A stretch of 64,000 nucleotides of DNA, from positions 4,650,001-4,714,000 of the forward strand of contig NZ_CP138200.1 of the NCBI RefSeq assembly GCF_050859025.1, written 5' to 3'. A program made the position numbers and the translations under genes. Every line of letters begins with the position of its first letter. The first letter of the stretch is position 1. The DNA comes from Wukongibacter sp050859025 (lineage in GTDB: Bacteria > Bacillota > Clostridia > Peptostreptococcales > Caminicellaceae). This document shows positions 9,637 through 18,782 of the stretch, one piece after another. The notes below the pieces were generated by a model, which was not told the origin of the DNA, ran no database searches, and saw nothing but the letters and a program-made list of their open reading frames with translations.

Positions 9637-10476
9637 CTAAGTCGCCTCGGTCATATTAAATAAAATATTTGTATAGGGCATATCACTGGTAGAAAAAACA
9701 TATTTTACATCCCTTTGGTCACACATTCCTTTACATTTTTCAATAAAGTGATTTATCTTTGTTTTGTATATGTCCTTAATCCTTTTATTTACTTGTATTC
9801 TTATGTTCTCATAGGTTTCATTATCTACGAGTTTAAGCATTCCATTATAATCTGGATCTATTTCCTCCTTTGACAGTAGCTGAAGTACCACAACATCTTG
9901 ATCCTTAGCACAAAGAAAATCTAACGTGGTCTCTATATCTGTACTAAATAAATCAGATATTATAAAGGTCTTTCCTTGAGGAAAGTTATCAAGGAACCCC
10001 AAGGAGTCTAATCTGGTCGTTCCTTTTGGCTCAATACTATTTATAAAGGGTATAAGCTCGTAAAAATTCTCTTTTCCTCTAATATTTTCACTAAATATCT
10101 CAGCCCTTTCATTTGCTGTGTAGATGCTCAAGATATCTAGTTGACTTAAGGCTATATAACTTAATCCCAAAACTATCATTTTTGCAGTATCAAGCTTATT
10201 TGGTATACCAAAGTCCATAGAAGCACTACAATCCAAAACTAGATTTATCTTCATCTGCCTTTCTTCGGTAAATTCTCGTACATAAAAGCCCTCAGTACGT
10301 GCATAGGCCTTCCAATCAATCTTTCTTATGTCATCTCCTGGAATATAGGGGCGATGTCCATAAAAATCCATAGAATTTCCTAAACCCTTACCTCTACGAT
10401 TTCCGATAGGACCTTTAATCATTTTTTTTCTGGCTGATATCATAAGATGATCTATTTCTCTCAAAAATTGCTCCAT
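9637..10476 (-). CDS. DUF58 domain protein
   Basis: 279 residues, soluble. It has the hallmark DUF58 segment PGDDIRKIDWKAYART near residue 48 and a VWA-like strand with DCSASMDFG near residue 92. DUF58 proteins are almost always encoded beside MoxR ATPases and are thought to act as their VWA-type cofactors. Here the start codon lies two bases after the MoxR stop and has AAGGTGA upstream. Members in other operons usually carry two N-terminal membrane helices; this one does not, so it belongs to the short soluble group. Confidence 0.9.
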   Translation of the reverse strand: MEQFLREIDHLMISARKKMIKGPIGNRRGKGLGNSMDFYGHRPYIPGDDIRKIDWKAYARTEGFYVREFTEERQMKINLVLDCSASMDFGIPNKLDTAKMIVLGLSYIALSQLDILSIYTANERAEIFSENIRGKENFYELIPFINSIEPKGTTRLDSLGFLDNFPQGKTFIISDLFSTDIETTLDFLCAKDQDVVVLQLLSKEEIDPDYNGMLKLVDNETYENIRIQVNKRIKDIYKTKINHFIEKCKGMCDQRDVKYVFSTSDMPYTNILFNMTEAT

Positions 10477-10477
10477 T

Positions 10478-11449
10478 CTATTTCACCTTCTTAATAATTT
10501 CTTTGATTATGTCATCAGCATCTATTTTATTGGACATGGCACGGAAGTTCATAAAAATTCTATGTCTAAGACAAGGATAGGACATGGACTCAATATCACT
10601 ATGTGAAACATTAAAACGGCCCTCAGCAAGGGCTTTAACCTTAGCAGCCTTTATCATAGACTGTATCCCCCTAGGGCTAACACCACACTTTACATAGTCC
10701 TTTACACTTTGGATTTGACTTTCTTGTGGATGTGTAGCCAACATAATCCTTATTGCATATTCCTTTACAGGTAAGGCTATAGGCAGTTTCATAGCTATTT
10801 CTTTCATTTTTATAATCTCTTCTTTATTTACAACCTTTTCCATTTTTACATCCTCATGTGCTCCAGTGGTCAGATCAATTATCCTTGATAGCGATTCCAT
10901 ACTTGGGAGGGAAATCCTCAGTTTAATCATAAATCTATCTAATTGAGCCTCGGGAAGGGGATAGGTTCCCTCCATCTCTAAAGGGTTTTCCGTAGCCAAT
11001 ACAAAAAATGGCTTAGGTAGGTCATAGGTGTTATTTCCAATAGTCACAGTCCCTTCCTGCATCGCCTCTAACATTGCACTTTGAGTTTTAGGAGTAGCTC
11101 TATTAATTTCATCAGCTAAAATTAAAGAGCTGAATATAGGGCCTTTTTGAAAGGTAAAACCGAAGCCTTCTTCCTTTTTATCAATCATTACTGTCCCTAA
11201 TATGTCCACAGGCATTAGATCTGGCGTAAACTGAATACGTGCAAAGGATAAATCGAGAACCTGAGATAGGGTTTTTATCAACTGTGTTTTACCTAGACCC
11301 GGAGTCCCCTCCATTAAAACATTTCCACCTGCGATTATACCGAAAAGCATATTTCTAATTATCTCTTCCTGACCTATAATAACCCTTTTTACTTCTTTTT
11401 CAATCGACTCAAAGATTTGCCGGAAATCTCTAATACCCTCCATCTCCAT
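10478..11449 (-). CDS. MoxR-family AAA+ ATPase
   Basis: About 323 residues from the ATG at 11449, chosen because GGAGGG lies seven bases upstream. An ATG five codons earlier lacks a ribosome site. Walker A is GTPGLGKT, Walker B is LILADEINRA, sensor 1 lies in FFVLATENP, and the arginine-finger segment LPEAQLDRF follows. MoxR proteins form hexamers that work with VWA proteins as chaperones for metal insertion or protein maturation. Its gene overlaps the coiled-coil gene upstream by 20 bases and is followed by DUF58 and two VWA genes, the standard module. The novelty lies in the secreted partners of the operon, not in this ATPase. Confidence 0.95.
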   Translation of the reverse strand: MEMEGIRDFRQIFESIEKEVKRVIIGQEEIIRNMLFGIIAGGNVLMEGTPGLGKTQLIKTLSQVLDLSFARIQFTPDLMPVDILGTVMIDKKEEGFGFTFQKGPIFSSLILADEINRATPKTQSAMLEAMQEGTVTIGNNTYDLPKPFFVLATENPLEMEGTYPLPEAQLDRFMIKLRISLPSMESLSRIIDLTTGAHEDVKMEKVVNKEEIIKMKEIAMKLPIALPVKEYAIRIMLATHPQESQIQSVKDYVKCGVSPRGIQSMIKAAKVKALAEGRFNVSHSDIESMSYPCLRHRIFMNFRAMSNKIDADDIIKEIIKKVK

Positions 11450-13007
11450 CTGTTTTCCCTCCATTTAGCTGTTTAAAATACTCCATTATAAGTTCTTTTC
11501 TATGTAAGGGGATATCATATTTGAGTACATAATTTATTCCCTCTTTTTTAAACTCTATTAAAGATGACTCCAAGGCTTTAATCTCTCCCTCTATGGCTAA
11601 AGCACTATCGGATTCACTATGTATAAGTACTCCCGATTCACTAACTTCTCCATATATCTGAGATATCTCACCTTCTTCTTCCCCAATACGAGTACTTTCA
11701 ATATTTTTTGCCACCTCTCCAAAGAAACCTTGCTTATCACCATCACCCGAAGCCCTTTGTCCCCCTCCTCCTATTCCATCTGTGCTTTTTACTGGTTTGT
11801 TTCCCATACCTCCGCTTAGTAGCTTACTTCCCGAGTCATTAGATGATTCACCTTGTCTGTAATCAATGTTCTCTCCCTCGGCAAAGGCTGATAGCCTTTG
11901 CTGTCCACCTTGATTATTCATTCCCTTATCTCCTTGTGATATCAACCTCTCCTTTGCCTCTTGAAGCTTAATTAGGGTATTTTCCTTTATATCTTCAATA
12001 TCTGCTTGTCCATCCCTAGATTTAAGAACTTTCTTAAGTTCTTCTCCTGCGAGAGAACCTTTTTCAAGTTTGCTTCGTAGTTTTTCAAGGGCCTTCTTCG
12101 TGTTTAGGGTATGGGGTTTATCCATTTCCCGTTTTAAACTATCAAGGATTTTTTGTTGTTCATTCTTTGAAAATCCCTTATTAGCATTTAAATTCAAGAT
12201 ATTATCCCTATTTCCATTCTCAAAATTCTGTTGCATTTCTACTTGGTTTACGGATGACCCTTCAAAGACTCCAGACAACGCTTCTACCAAATCAGATCTA
12301 TTTCTATCAACTAGCTTAGATATTTCTCTTTGACCTTCAGAAATGTCTGCGGCTGCTTCACTGAAACTATAGGTTTTTTCCAGCTTTCTTTCTAACTCTT
12401 TTAATTTATTAGTTAATTCCCTTTGTATTTCATCATCTAAAACCGAAGCCTCTTCTGATTCTCTTAATCTCTTTATATTTTCTGACTCTTGTCTAAGAGC
12501 TATATTTATATCTTGTCTTTCTTCAGCAAGTTCCCTAGCCCCTGAGGGTAAAAAGTAGCTTGCCCCAGATAATAATAAAATCAAAATAGCACTAATAAGG
12601 TTTTTGGAATTTATTTTAAATTTATATCTACTAAGAATAGGATTATCCATAATCATATATTCCAAATCTTCTTTAAAAGCCTCAACAATTGCCGAATCAT
12701 CTTCTTTGTATTCTATATAGGTTATTAGCCTGTCCTCTAATCCTAATCCATCTCCAATGGCTGCAGCATCTTGAATTCTAGGCTTTTTAAATATACCCAC
12801 AAATACAAAAATTGTGGAAATAATCAAATTCAAATAAAATACTCTCCTAGCAACGTATACTAAGGGATAAAAATGGACAAACATCATAAACAGAAGGGAG
12901 ACTATTGCTGATACCACTAACCCCATAATCATGTAATCTAAGATTCTATTCATCCATATTTTTACACGAAGCTTTTTCAATATTATATCCGCTGGATGCT
13001 TTGGCAT
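11430..13007 (-). CDS. Membrane-anchored coiled-coil protein of unknown function
   Basis: About 525 residues from the ATG at 13007, which has GGAGGTGG with eight bases of spacing. The gene overlaps the end of the permease gene by 62 bases. Two close N-terminal membrane helices (about 22-75) and a third near 150-170 precede a long charged helical stretch (about 175-365) with many Glu/Lys/Leu heptads. A glycine/serine-rich low-complexity part (about 385-435) and a short conserved-looking C-terminal helix (PLHRKELIMEYFKQL) follow. I do not recognise a named family. Its place directly before moxR suggests a scaffold or substrate of the MoxR/VWA machine. Confidence 0.7.
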   Translation of the reverse strand: MPKHPADIILKKLRVKIWMNRILDYMIMGLVVSAIVSLLFMMFVHFYPLVYVARRVFYLNLIISTIFVFVGIFKKPRIQDAAAIGDGLGLEDRLITYIEYKEDDSAIVEAFKEDLEYMIMDNPILSRYKFKINSKNLISAILILLLSGASYFLPSGARELAEERQDINIALRQESENIKRLRESEEASVLDDEIQRELTNKLKELERKLEKTYSFSEAAADISEGQREISKLVDRNRSDLVEALSGVFEGSSVNQVEMQQNFENGNRDNILNLNANKGFSKNEQQKILDSLKREMDKPHTLNTKKALEKLRSKLEKGSLAGEELKKVLKSRDGQADIEDIKENTLIKLQEAKERLISQGDKGMNNQGGQQRLSAFAEGENIDYRQGESSNDSGSKLLSGGMGNKPVKSTDGIGGGGQRASGDGDKQGFFGEVAKNIESTRIGEEEGEISQIYGEVSESGVLIHSESDSALAIEGEIKALESSLIEFKKEGINYVLKYDIPLHRKELIMEYFKQLNGGKTDGDGGY

Positions 13008-13755
13008 TTTTACCACCTCCCCATGTACGAGAGAGCCTTTTAATTGTCAGCAAGGAACCGAGTATGAATATGAGCAGGCAAAAGCCTATAGTATAAATTA
13101 CTGGAAAATAGCCCGTATACGCAGCCCCTCCTATCTGCATGTACAAAAGCCCCACAATTGACAGCAAAGGATTTATAAAAAATATTAAGGGTATATCATT
13201 ATCATAAACCGTAGTAATAACTAGACTTTTATACTGAATATAGAAATATAGAAATATCAAAGTCAAGAAAAGTATAGTAAACGTAAACATAGCAGTTAGG
13301 AATCTCCCCCATATTCTATCCCATTTTATAGTGCCTAGATATCCCCGAAGGCTCAATACTGCCATTCCCCATGTAGCTTGTATAAGTAATGGTAATATGA
13401 AGTTTACCTGATTCAAATTTCCTGCTATAAAAACTGTAAGTATTAATGGAGCTGTAGCTAAGGAAAACATAATAATCTCTATAAGCAAGCTTCCATAATA
13501 TTTGAAAACTATTTCTACGACCATAGAGTCCTTTCTTTTCTTGTTAAACCAATTTATATCCTCCCAAAATAGTAATAATATATTAAAAACAATAAAACCA
13601 AAGGTTACTAAATACATATAGGATTTTTTATAGACCTCAGAATCATATCCTTCTTTTTGAAGTGCCACCATAAATAGATATCCAACTAAGGCTACCATTG
13701 ATGTTATTAAATATGTAAGAATTAGAGTCAATTTTCTATATTGAATTTTATTCAT
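12946..13755 (-). CDS. Six-helix ABC-2-like membrane permease without an ATPase partner
   Basis: About 269 residues from the ATG at 13755, chosen for its GGGAGATG site; it starts one base after the previous stop. There are six or seven hydrophobic segments spaced like an ABC-2 type permease. The closing residues are basic. No ABC ATPase is encoded anywhere in the cluster, so either an ATPase is supplied from elsewhere or the protein is not a transporter in the strict sense. Overlap with both neighbours points to one transcript with the MoxR genes. The family call rests on topology only. Confidence 0.6.
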   Translation of the reverse strand: MNKIQYRKLTLILTYLITSMVALVGYLFMVALQKEGYDSEVYKKSYMYLVTFGFIVFNILLLFWEDINWFNKKRKDSMVVEIVFKYYGSLLIEIIMFSLATAPLILTVFIAGNLNQVNFILPLLIQATWGMAVLSLRGYLGTIKWDRIWGRFLTAMFTFTILFLTLIFLYFYIQYKSLVITTVYDNDIPLIFFINPLLSIVGLLYMQIGGAAYTGYFPVIYTIGFCLLIFILGSLLTIKRLSRTWGGGKNAKASSGYNIEKASCKNMDE

Positions 13756-13756
13756 T

Positions 13757-15799
13757 TTAATCATCTCCCAGATTTGTAAGCCCTTCAACAGATATTTGAG
13801 GAATGAAAATTCTTCCACTGCCCTTTATTTTTATATTCAGGGGACCATCTTCGATATAATTGTCCAGCTCACTTCCCTGTAATTTTCCAGAAACTAAAGC
13901 CTCCCATTGCTTTTTCTTATGGTTATACACCTCTAATTCTATCTCTCCTCCTTCAACCCTAGAGTACAATGAAATTTTTTTAGGCTTGAGACCTAATGGA
14001 ATACTATAATAAACTAATAATTCCTCTTGATTTTTAAGAAGATATTCATTACTTCTTTCTTCAGATAATCTTCCATTATCCTTAATGATAGGAGGAGTCA
14101 TGCCAGGAGGTAGAAGGACATTTTTTGATTCTAATCTTATCCTTACTGGAAATACATTTAATCCCAGTCTCTTAATTTTTTGATATTTTCCATTTATTTC
14201 TATTTGCTCTTTCGTATTACTAAACCCTAATAAACTACAATCAAATCCATCTTCTTTAATTTGATTATGATAGTACTCTAAAAGCTCTCTATAGTATTTA
14301 TCTAACTGAAGGGCTTGTGATATGGATATAATATAGTTGTAATCACTGAGGTTTAAGAGTTTATGGTCAAGCTGATACTTGATTTTAACCTTGCTTTTCC
14401 CCTCTATTTCTCCAACATTTATAAGGCTATCACCAATCAACAAAAAGCATTTTTCTAGCTTTGAAGCTGTAGGATTAACTATTTCTCCCTGTAACAGTTC
14501 TCCATTCAATCCTAATTCTATCTCCGGTTCAGCTCCTTTGATTACTTCCTTCTTAAAAAGATAATGATGTTCTTTATTGTCATATATCAACTGTCTGTCA
14601 ATAGGATCTATAATATGTTTTGAATCTGTCAATTCCTTTACATACGAAGCCAGAGATAAATCTACACTTAATTTTCCCTTCTTATATGGATATACATTAG
14701 TTAATGAATAAGCTGTAATATCGTTTTCGTAGATATTAATACCAGTGCATACCGCTTTGTTTTTCTGTATACCTCCAGACCAGGCCAAAATATAAAACAA
14801 TAGTGTAAATCCAAATATAACTCCAAAAACCATTATCTTCGGTCTTTTGCTCCAAGGTATTGATGCAATAATGAGTAAAATATATACAAATAATAAAGCT
14901 ATTAAAAATAATATATTATTTAATGTAGGCTTAAAAAGACTATCTGCAACATGCTGTAGCTCTTGTATTGCCAAGGCTTTTTTCTCTATTCTTCTGTTAC
15001 CAATTAGCCTTTCTAAGCCTTTAAAAGTAACATTTTTTTTCAATGCATTTTCTATCACTTCTATATCCTTACATTTTCCAATATCATGGCGAATTGGTAT
15101 AATAATACCTGATCCTATCTCTTTGGTTTCATTTAATCCCGAAAAAGCTCCAGTTAAGGTTTTATATCCGTATCTACCTGTACCAATTAATAGTGTTCCA
15201 CCTCTTTTTATCCAGCTTAAGAGTTGTTCTTGCTTCTCCTTTGAAAGATTATCCGTAATAAAATTATCTACAACTATCACATTGAAATTGTCTATTTGCT
15301 CAGGTTCATAGTCCAGTTCATTATCTAGATCTATACCTACAACATCCATTCCTTCTAAAAAATAAGGATTCATTTTTTTTATATAGTATAGCTCCTCGGG
15401 CGTTTCACTTAAAAACCCTATAAGTACTGAATCTCCACTCAAAAGCTTAGGTGTTATCTCCCTACTAATAATAGTTTTATCCTTATCTAAAATACTTATT
15501 TTTGCCTTCGTGTTTGCTTTAATAACTGGTATTGTAAACTTGAATACCTTTTTTGTCCCTAATGCCACATTTACTGGATGTCTATATATCACTTCATCTA
15601 ATTCTATAATCAGATCACCTATAACCTCTTGATTTTGGGACTCTATGGTTATTTCAACGGGGTTAAGTCCACCAAGCTTACATTCCCCCCTAAATCCCAT
15701 ATTTACATCCATAGTTATTGAAGCATCGGCATTTACCTGTATATGCATTATTAAGATAAATATTATTATTAAGAACATTGTATTTTTGATATTATTCAT
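13757..15799 (-). CDS. Large secreted/membrane protein with amidotransferase-like and beta-rich domains
   Basis: About 680 residues from the ATG at 15799, which gives a clean signal peptide (1-24); the frame is open 14 codons further to a TTG. The extracytoplasmic part starts with a beta-sandwich-like region (about 25-125). A class-I amidotransferase-like or DUF4350-like Rossmann segment follows, with QLLSWIKRGGTLLIGTG near residue 205. Two membrane helices (about 295-350) and a long C-terminal beta-rich region come after. Similar layouts are seen in proteins next to MoxR/VWA genes, where the amidotransferase-like domain usually lacks catalytic residues. The exact family is not recognised. 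Confidence 0.65.
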   Translation of the reverse strand: MNNIKNTMFLIIIFILIMHIQVNADASITMDVNMGFRGECKLGGLNPVEITIESQNQEVIGDLIIELDEVIYRHPVNVALGTKKVFKFTIPVIKANTKAKISILDKDKTIISREITPKLLSGDSVLIGFLSETPEELYYIKKMNPYFLEGMDVVGIDLDNELDYEPEQIDNFNVIVVDNFITDNLSKEKQEQLLSWIKRGGTLLIGTGRYGYKTLTGAFSGLNETKEIGSGIIIPIRHDIGKCKDIEVIENALKKNVTFKGLERLIGNRRIEKKALAIQELQHVADSLFKPTLNNILFLIALLFVYILLIIASIPWSKRPKIMVFGVIFGFTLLFYILAWSGGIQKNKAVCTGINIYENDITAYSLTNVYPYKKGKLSVDLSLASYVKELTDSKHIIDPIDRQLIYDNKEHHYLFKKEVIKGAEPEIELGLNGELLQGEIVNPTASKLEKCFLLIGDSLINVGEIEGKSKVKIKYQLDHKLLNLSDYNYIISISQALQLDKYYRELLEYYHNQIKEDGFDCSLLGFSNTKEQIEINGKYQKIKRLGLNVFPVRIRLESKNVLLPPGMTPPIIKDNGRLSEERSNEYLLKNQEELLVYYSIPLGLKPKKISLYSRVEGGEIELEVYNHKKKQWEALVSGKLQGSELDNYIEDGPLNIKIKGSGRIFIPQISVEGLTNLGDD

Positions 15800-15864
15800 T
15801 TGGAATAATTCACTTCCTTGCCTTAAAATCAGAAACTCCAAGTTAGAAATTTTAACATCTATTT

Positions 15865-17046
15865 CTAATTCAAATATGGTACGTTTTCTATACCTTCCTC
15901 AGTTATTACCGCACCAAAATGACCGTTTATTTCCTCAGGTCTTTCTAACAGTACATTTAAAGCCATATTTACGCCATCACTATCAATCCCAGTTACAAGC
16001 CAAATTGGTCTAGTACTTCCCATGCCAGAAGAATAGGCATGTATTGCTCCTGCTTTTTTTTCGTAGCTCTTAATGATTTTTCCTTTGAAGTTTAAAGAGT
16101 GTAACCTACCTTCATCGAACTTTATATGAAATCCAACAAGCTTATTTCTAGTATTTATTTTTTGTAATAATTTGTTTTCAATGGATATATCCTTCCACGC
16201 TCCTATCAAAATGTAGTATTTCTTAGGTTTTTCCAAAAGGCTTTGATTATATTGGGTAGTCTCTATCTCTTTAACACCACTATCTATTAAGCTTGTCTTT
16301 AATTTCTCAGCGGCTTCCTCAAAATCATGTGTATACATGATTACTGTTCCAGGATTTTTTCCTCCAAATCCATTCTTAAATGGCTGGGGATAAGAGCCTA
16401 TAACTGCTGGTATAAACATTGAAATACTCCAATCATGATAATCCCACCAAATTACATCATCAGACTGAGGGCGATACTCAGCAACTCCTATTGGTGCCAA
16501 AATCCCATTTACCCAGTAGAACCAATCCATTTTTTTTCTTTCAGCTCCAGTGTAAAATGTGAACTTCGATTCTAGACCATTAATAGCATTAACAAAGCCT
16601 CCACCATAGGCCGTTTCTACATCTAGATTTCGAAACATTACCTCCATCCCTACCTCATCCTTTACCAATCCTACCTTCTTCCCAAACATCTTTGTATGAC
16701 CAAAATCCCTTGTAACCATGAGATTTACATTATATGGACTTTCTATATCCCCAGATGCCTTATACTTTCTAGAATTTTCTTCGGAAGGTGTTCCCTCTTT
16801 GTACTTTATTTCTCCCTGTACGGGCCCCTTATATCCTTTATATTCTATATTCTCTAATATAACGGCTGCATCTTGCTCTGTTTTTTCACTACCTTCTACT
16901 CTATCTCCTTGTACATCTATTGTTTTCTCATCTTGTTTTTCCTGTATATTTGTAATTATCTTAGTATCTTCATGGTTACATCCATATAATGAAAAAGATA
17001 TAATTATTAGAAGAAAAATTAATGTCCTTTTAATACTGTGAAGCAT
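15865..17046 (-). CDS. DUF4430 lipoprotein (transcobalamin beta-domain-like)
   Basis: 393 residues with a lipobox (LYGC at 20-23), so it should be lipid-anchored outside the membrane. Residues about 100-215 match the DUF4430 pattern (DWFYWVNG, then a proline-bearing loop and VIWWDYHDW). This domain forms the beta half of transcobalamin and intrinsic factor and also occurs in bacterial surface binding proteins. Residues 220-390 form a second alpha/beta region not recognised. GAGGAGG stands ten bases before the ATG. It is the first gene of the long cluster and is preceded by a perfect 52-base palindrome. A corrinoid ligand is inference; other small ligands are possible. Confidence 0.8.
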   Translation of the reverse strand: MLHSIKRTLIFLLIIISFSLYGCNHEDTKIITNIQEKQDEKTIDVQGDRVEGSEKTEQDAAVILENIEYKGYKGPVQGEIKYKEGTPSEENSRKYKASGDIESPYNVNLMVTRDFGHTKMFGKKVGLVKDEVGMEVMFRNLDVETAYGGGFVNAINGLESKFTFYTGAERKKMDWFYWVNGILAPIGVAEYRPQSDDVIWWDYHDWSISMFIPAVIGSYPQPFKNGFGGKNPGTVIMYTHDFEEAAEKLKTSLIDSGVKEIETTQYNQSLLEKPKKYYILIGAWKDISIENKLLQKINTRNKLVGFHIKFDEGRLHSLNFKGKIIKSYEKKAGAIHAYSSGMGSTRPIWLVTGIDSDGVNMALNVLLERPEEINGHFGAVITEEGIENVPYLN

Positions 17047-17070
17047 ATTATATGATCCTCCTCAAAAACA

Positions 17071-17122
17071 AAAACTAGAGGCATTATCTATATTAATTAA
17101 TATAGATAATGCCTCTAGTTTT
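17071..17122 (-). terminator. Perfect 52-base palindrome in the leader of the long operon
   Basis: The sequence from AAAACTAGAGGC to GCCTCTAGTTTT is a perfect inverted repeat of 26 base pairs with no spacer. On the minus strand it is followed by TAGTTTTTGTTTTT and then directly by the ribosome site of the DUF4430 gene. This could act as an intrinsic terminator or attenuator that must be read through for expression. A protein operator is also possible. Confidence 0.6.
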
Positions 17123-17420
17123 CTAGTCAGCATTTTATTTGTTAAACCTTGAAGTTTTTTATCCTTGGAATTTCTTAAAATTGTGGATATATATATTTTC
17201 TGTTATTCGTTGAAAAATGGGAATCCTAGGAATCTTCATTAAAGACATTTTTATTAACCAATGCTTCAAAGTCTTCTAAAAACTCTAAATTTGAAAAAAC
17301 TATTACAATTTCTATATAATTATACCCTTTTCTTTATGAATAGTCTACAATTTATTAACTACATTTAAAGATAGGCCGATGAATATACACCATAAACATT
17401 TTAAATCCTAATAGAAAAAA

Positions 17421-17464
17421 GGACAGTATTTTTACTGTCCCCAGGTTGTTGACAAAGTCAACAA
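17421..17464 (-). terminator. Terminator of the CO-oxidation operon plus GTTGAC hairpin
   Basis: On the minus strand TTGTTGAC-TTT-GTCAACAA is followed by GGACAGTA-loop-TACTGTCC and a run of T. The second stem is a good intrinsic terminator about 115 bases after the oxidoreductase stop. The first hairpin recurs after another gene at 25941-25957. Confidence 0.8.
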
Positions 17465-17553
17465 AATGATAGACTGCTGATAAACCTGAATTTACGAGAA
17501 TATCATCAATTTCAGGCTATTTTTTAATAATCTGGATACATCTGAAATCTATC

Positions 17554-18780
17554 TTAAACACTGTATTCATATTCTCCATTCTCTTTCAATCTAAAGAAAT
17601 CTGAATAATTAATATCAAATATGTCTTTTTCTATATGAGAAATATTAAGCCTATTTTTTATTAAGTGTGTTAGAACCCCACAATAAGAAATATCTCCTTG
17701 AACTACCGCTCCATATATAATTCCATCCCTATGGATCATTTTTTTATAGCTATCGCCATATTCTTCGATAGAAACATGATAGCTATCATTGGGAGCTTCT
17801 ATCAATCCAAGAGAAACCGTTTGCAATCCTAGGAAATTCATCGAGTTCCTTAGACTAAAGGATTTCTCTGCTTTTTTACTTTTTCCAACCATATTATGGG
17901 CTGCTACAATCCCTTGTTTTACAGCAAGAGGCCATATTGGACTCTTACCAGTCACATCTCCAGCAGCATATACATCTTTGATATTAGTTTCACCCCTGCT
18001 ATTAATAACTATCCCTCTATCTATGACAATAGTATTATCCTCTATAAAATCTACATTTGGTCTCACACCTGTCGCTACTACTATTAGCTCACAATCAATT
18101 AGTCTTCCATCACTCAATCTAACCGCCTTAACTCTGTTTTCTTCATCTAACACTACTTCTTCTGCACCTACAGATGTATATATTTTAGCTCCCTCTTTTT
18201 CAAAAAGTCTTTCATATTTTGAAGCAGCCCTTCTATCAAGCTGCATAGGAAGAATTCTATCTGACATTTCAACCAAGGATACCTTTAAATCATGTTCTAG
18301 TAAACCTGTAATTGCATCAATACCAACAAGTCCTCCTCCCAATACAACTACACTCTCAGCCTTCTTTGCTTTTTCCTTTATCCTTATGGCATCCTCAATA
18401 TTTCTAAGACCATATATCTCCTTACCTTCTCTAAGATTCTTAACTGGTGGTATAAATGAAGACGAACCCGTTGCAATAAGTAATTTGTCATATTCAAGAA
18501 TTTTACCATTATCTAAGGCAACTTTTTTATCCCTTATATTAAGTCCTATGGCTTTTACCTTCTTCATCCAATCAATTTTATAATTTTGCGAAAAAATTTT
18601 TTTTACAAAATTAATTTCTTCAATACTTCTTTTTTCTCCAATCACATGATGCAGCATACATCTTGAGTATATATTTTCATCCCCTGATACCATTGTTATT
18701 TGTCCATTAGGGTCTAATTCTCTTATAGTCTTAGCACAGTTTACTCCAGATGCACTGGCACCTAAAATCACATATCTCAT
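17554..18780 (-). CDS. CO-dehydrogenase-associated FAD/NAD(P) oxidoreductase
   Basis: About 409 residues from the ATG at 18780, which has GAGGGGG upstream; the start lies two bases after the ferredoxin stop. The N-terminal FAD site reads GASASGVNCAKTI, the central NAD site is VVLGGGLVGIDA, and the second FAD motif VYAAGDVTG lies near residue 270. This is the pyridine-nucleotide disulfide oxidoreductase fold that commonly accompanies cooS and cooF and passes electrons between the CooF ferredoxin and NAD(P). It is translationally coupled to the ferredoxin gene, which supports that role. No redox-active CxxxxC disulfide was seen, as expected for this subgroup. Confidence 0.88.
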   Translation of the reverse strand: MRYVILGASASGVNCAKTIRELDPNGQITMVSGDENIYSRCMLHHVIGEKRSIEEINFVKKIFSQNYKIDWMKKVKAIGLNIRDKKVALDNGKILEYDKLLIATGSSSFIPPVKNLREGKEIYGLRNIEDAIRIKEKAKKAESVVVLGGGLVGIDAITGLLEHDLKVSLVEMSDRILPMQLDRRAASKYERLFEKEGAKIYTSVGAEEVVLDEENRVKAVRLSDGRLIDCELIVVATGVRPNVDFIEDNTIVIDRGIVINSRGETNIKDVYAAGDVTGKSPIWPLAVKQGIVAAHNMVGKSKKAEKSFSLRNSMNFLGLQTVSLGLIEAPNDSYHVSIEEYGDSYKKMIHRDGIIYGAVVQGDISYCGVLTHLIKNRLNISHIEKDIFDINYSDFFRLKENGEYEYSV

Positions 18781-18782
18781 AA

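Larger units (their letters stand above)
17047..17553. other. Intergenic leader between the CO operon and the DUF4430 operon
   Basis: 507 bases without a convincing gene. It holds the terminator of the CO-oxidation operon (17421-17440), a short GTTGAC...GTCAAC hairpin (17446-17464) and the 52-base palindrome (17071-17122). I looked for a cobalamin riboswitch on the minus strand here and found none of its conserved boxes. Confidence 0.7.

Noticed and set aside
17123..17553. A cobalamin riboswitch before the DUF4430 operon
   Set aside because: None of the conserved aptamer boxes seen at 24099-24310 is present on the minus strand here.
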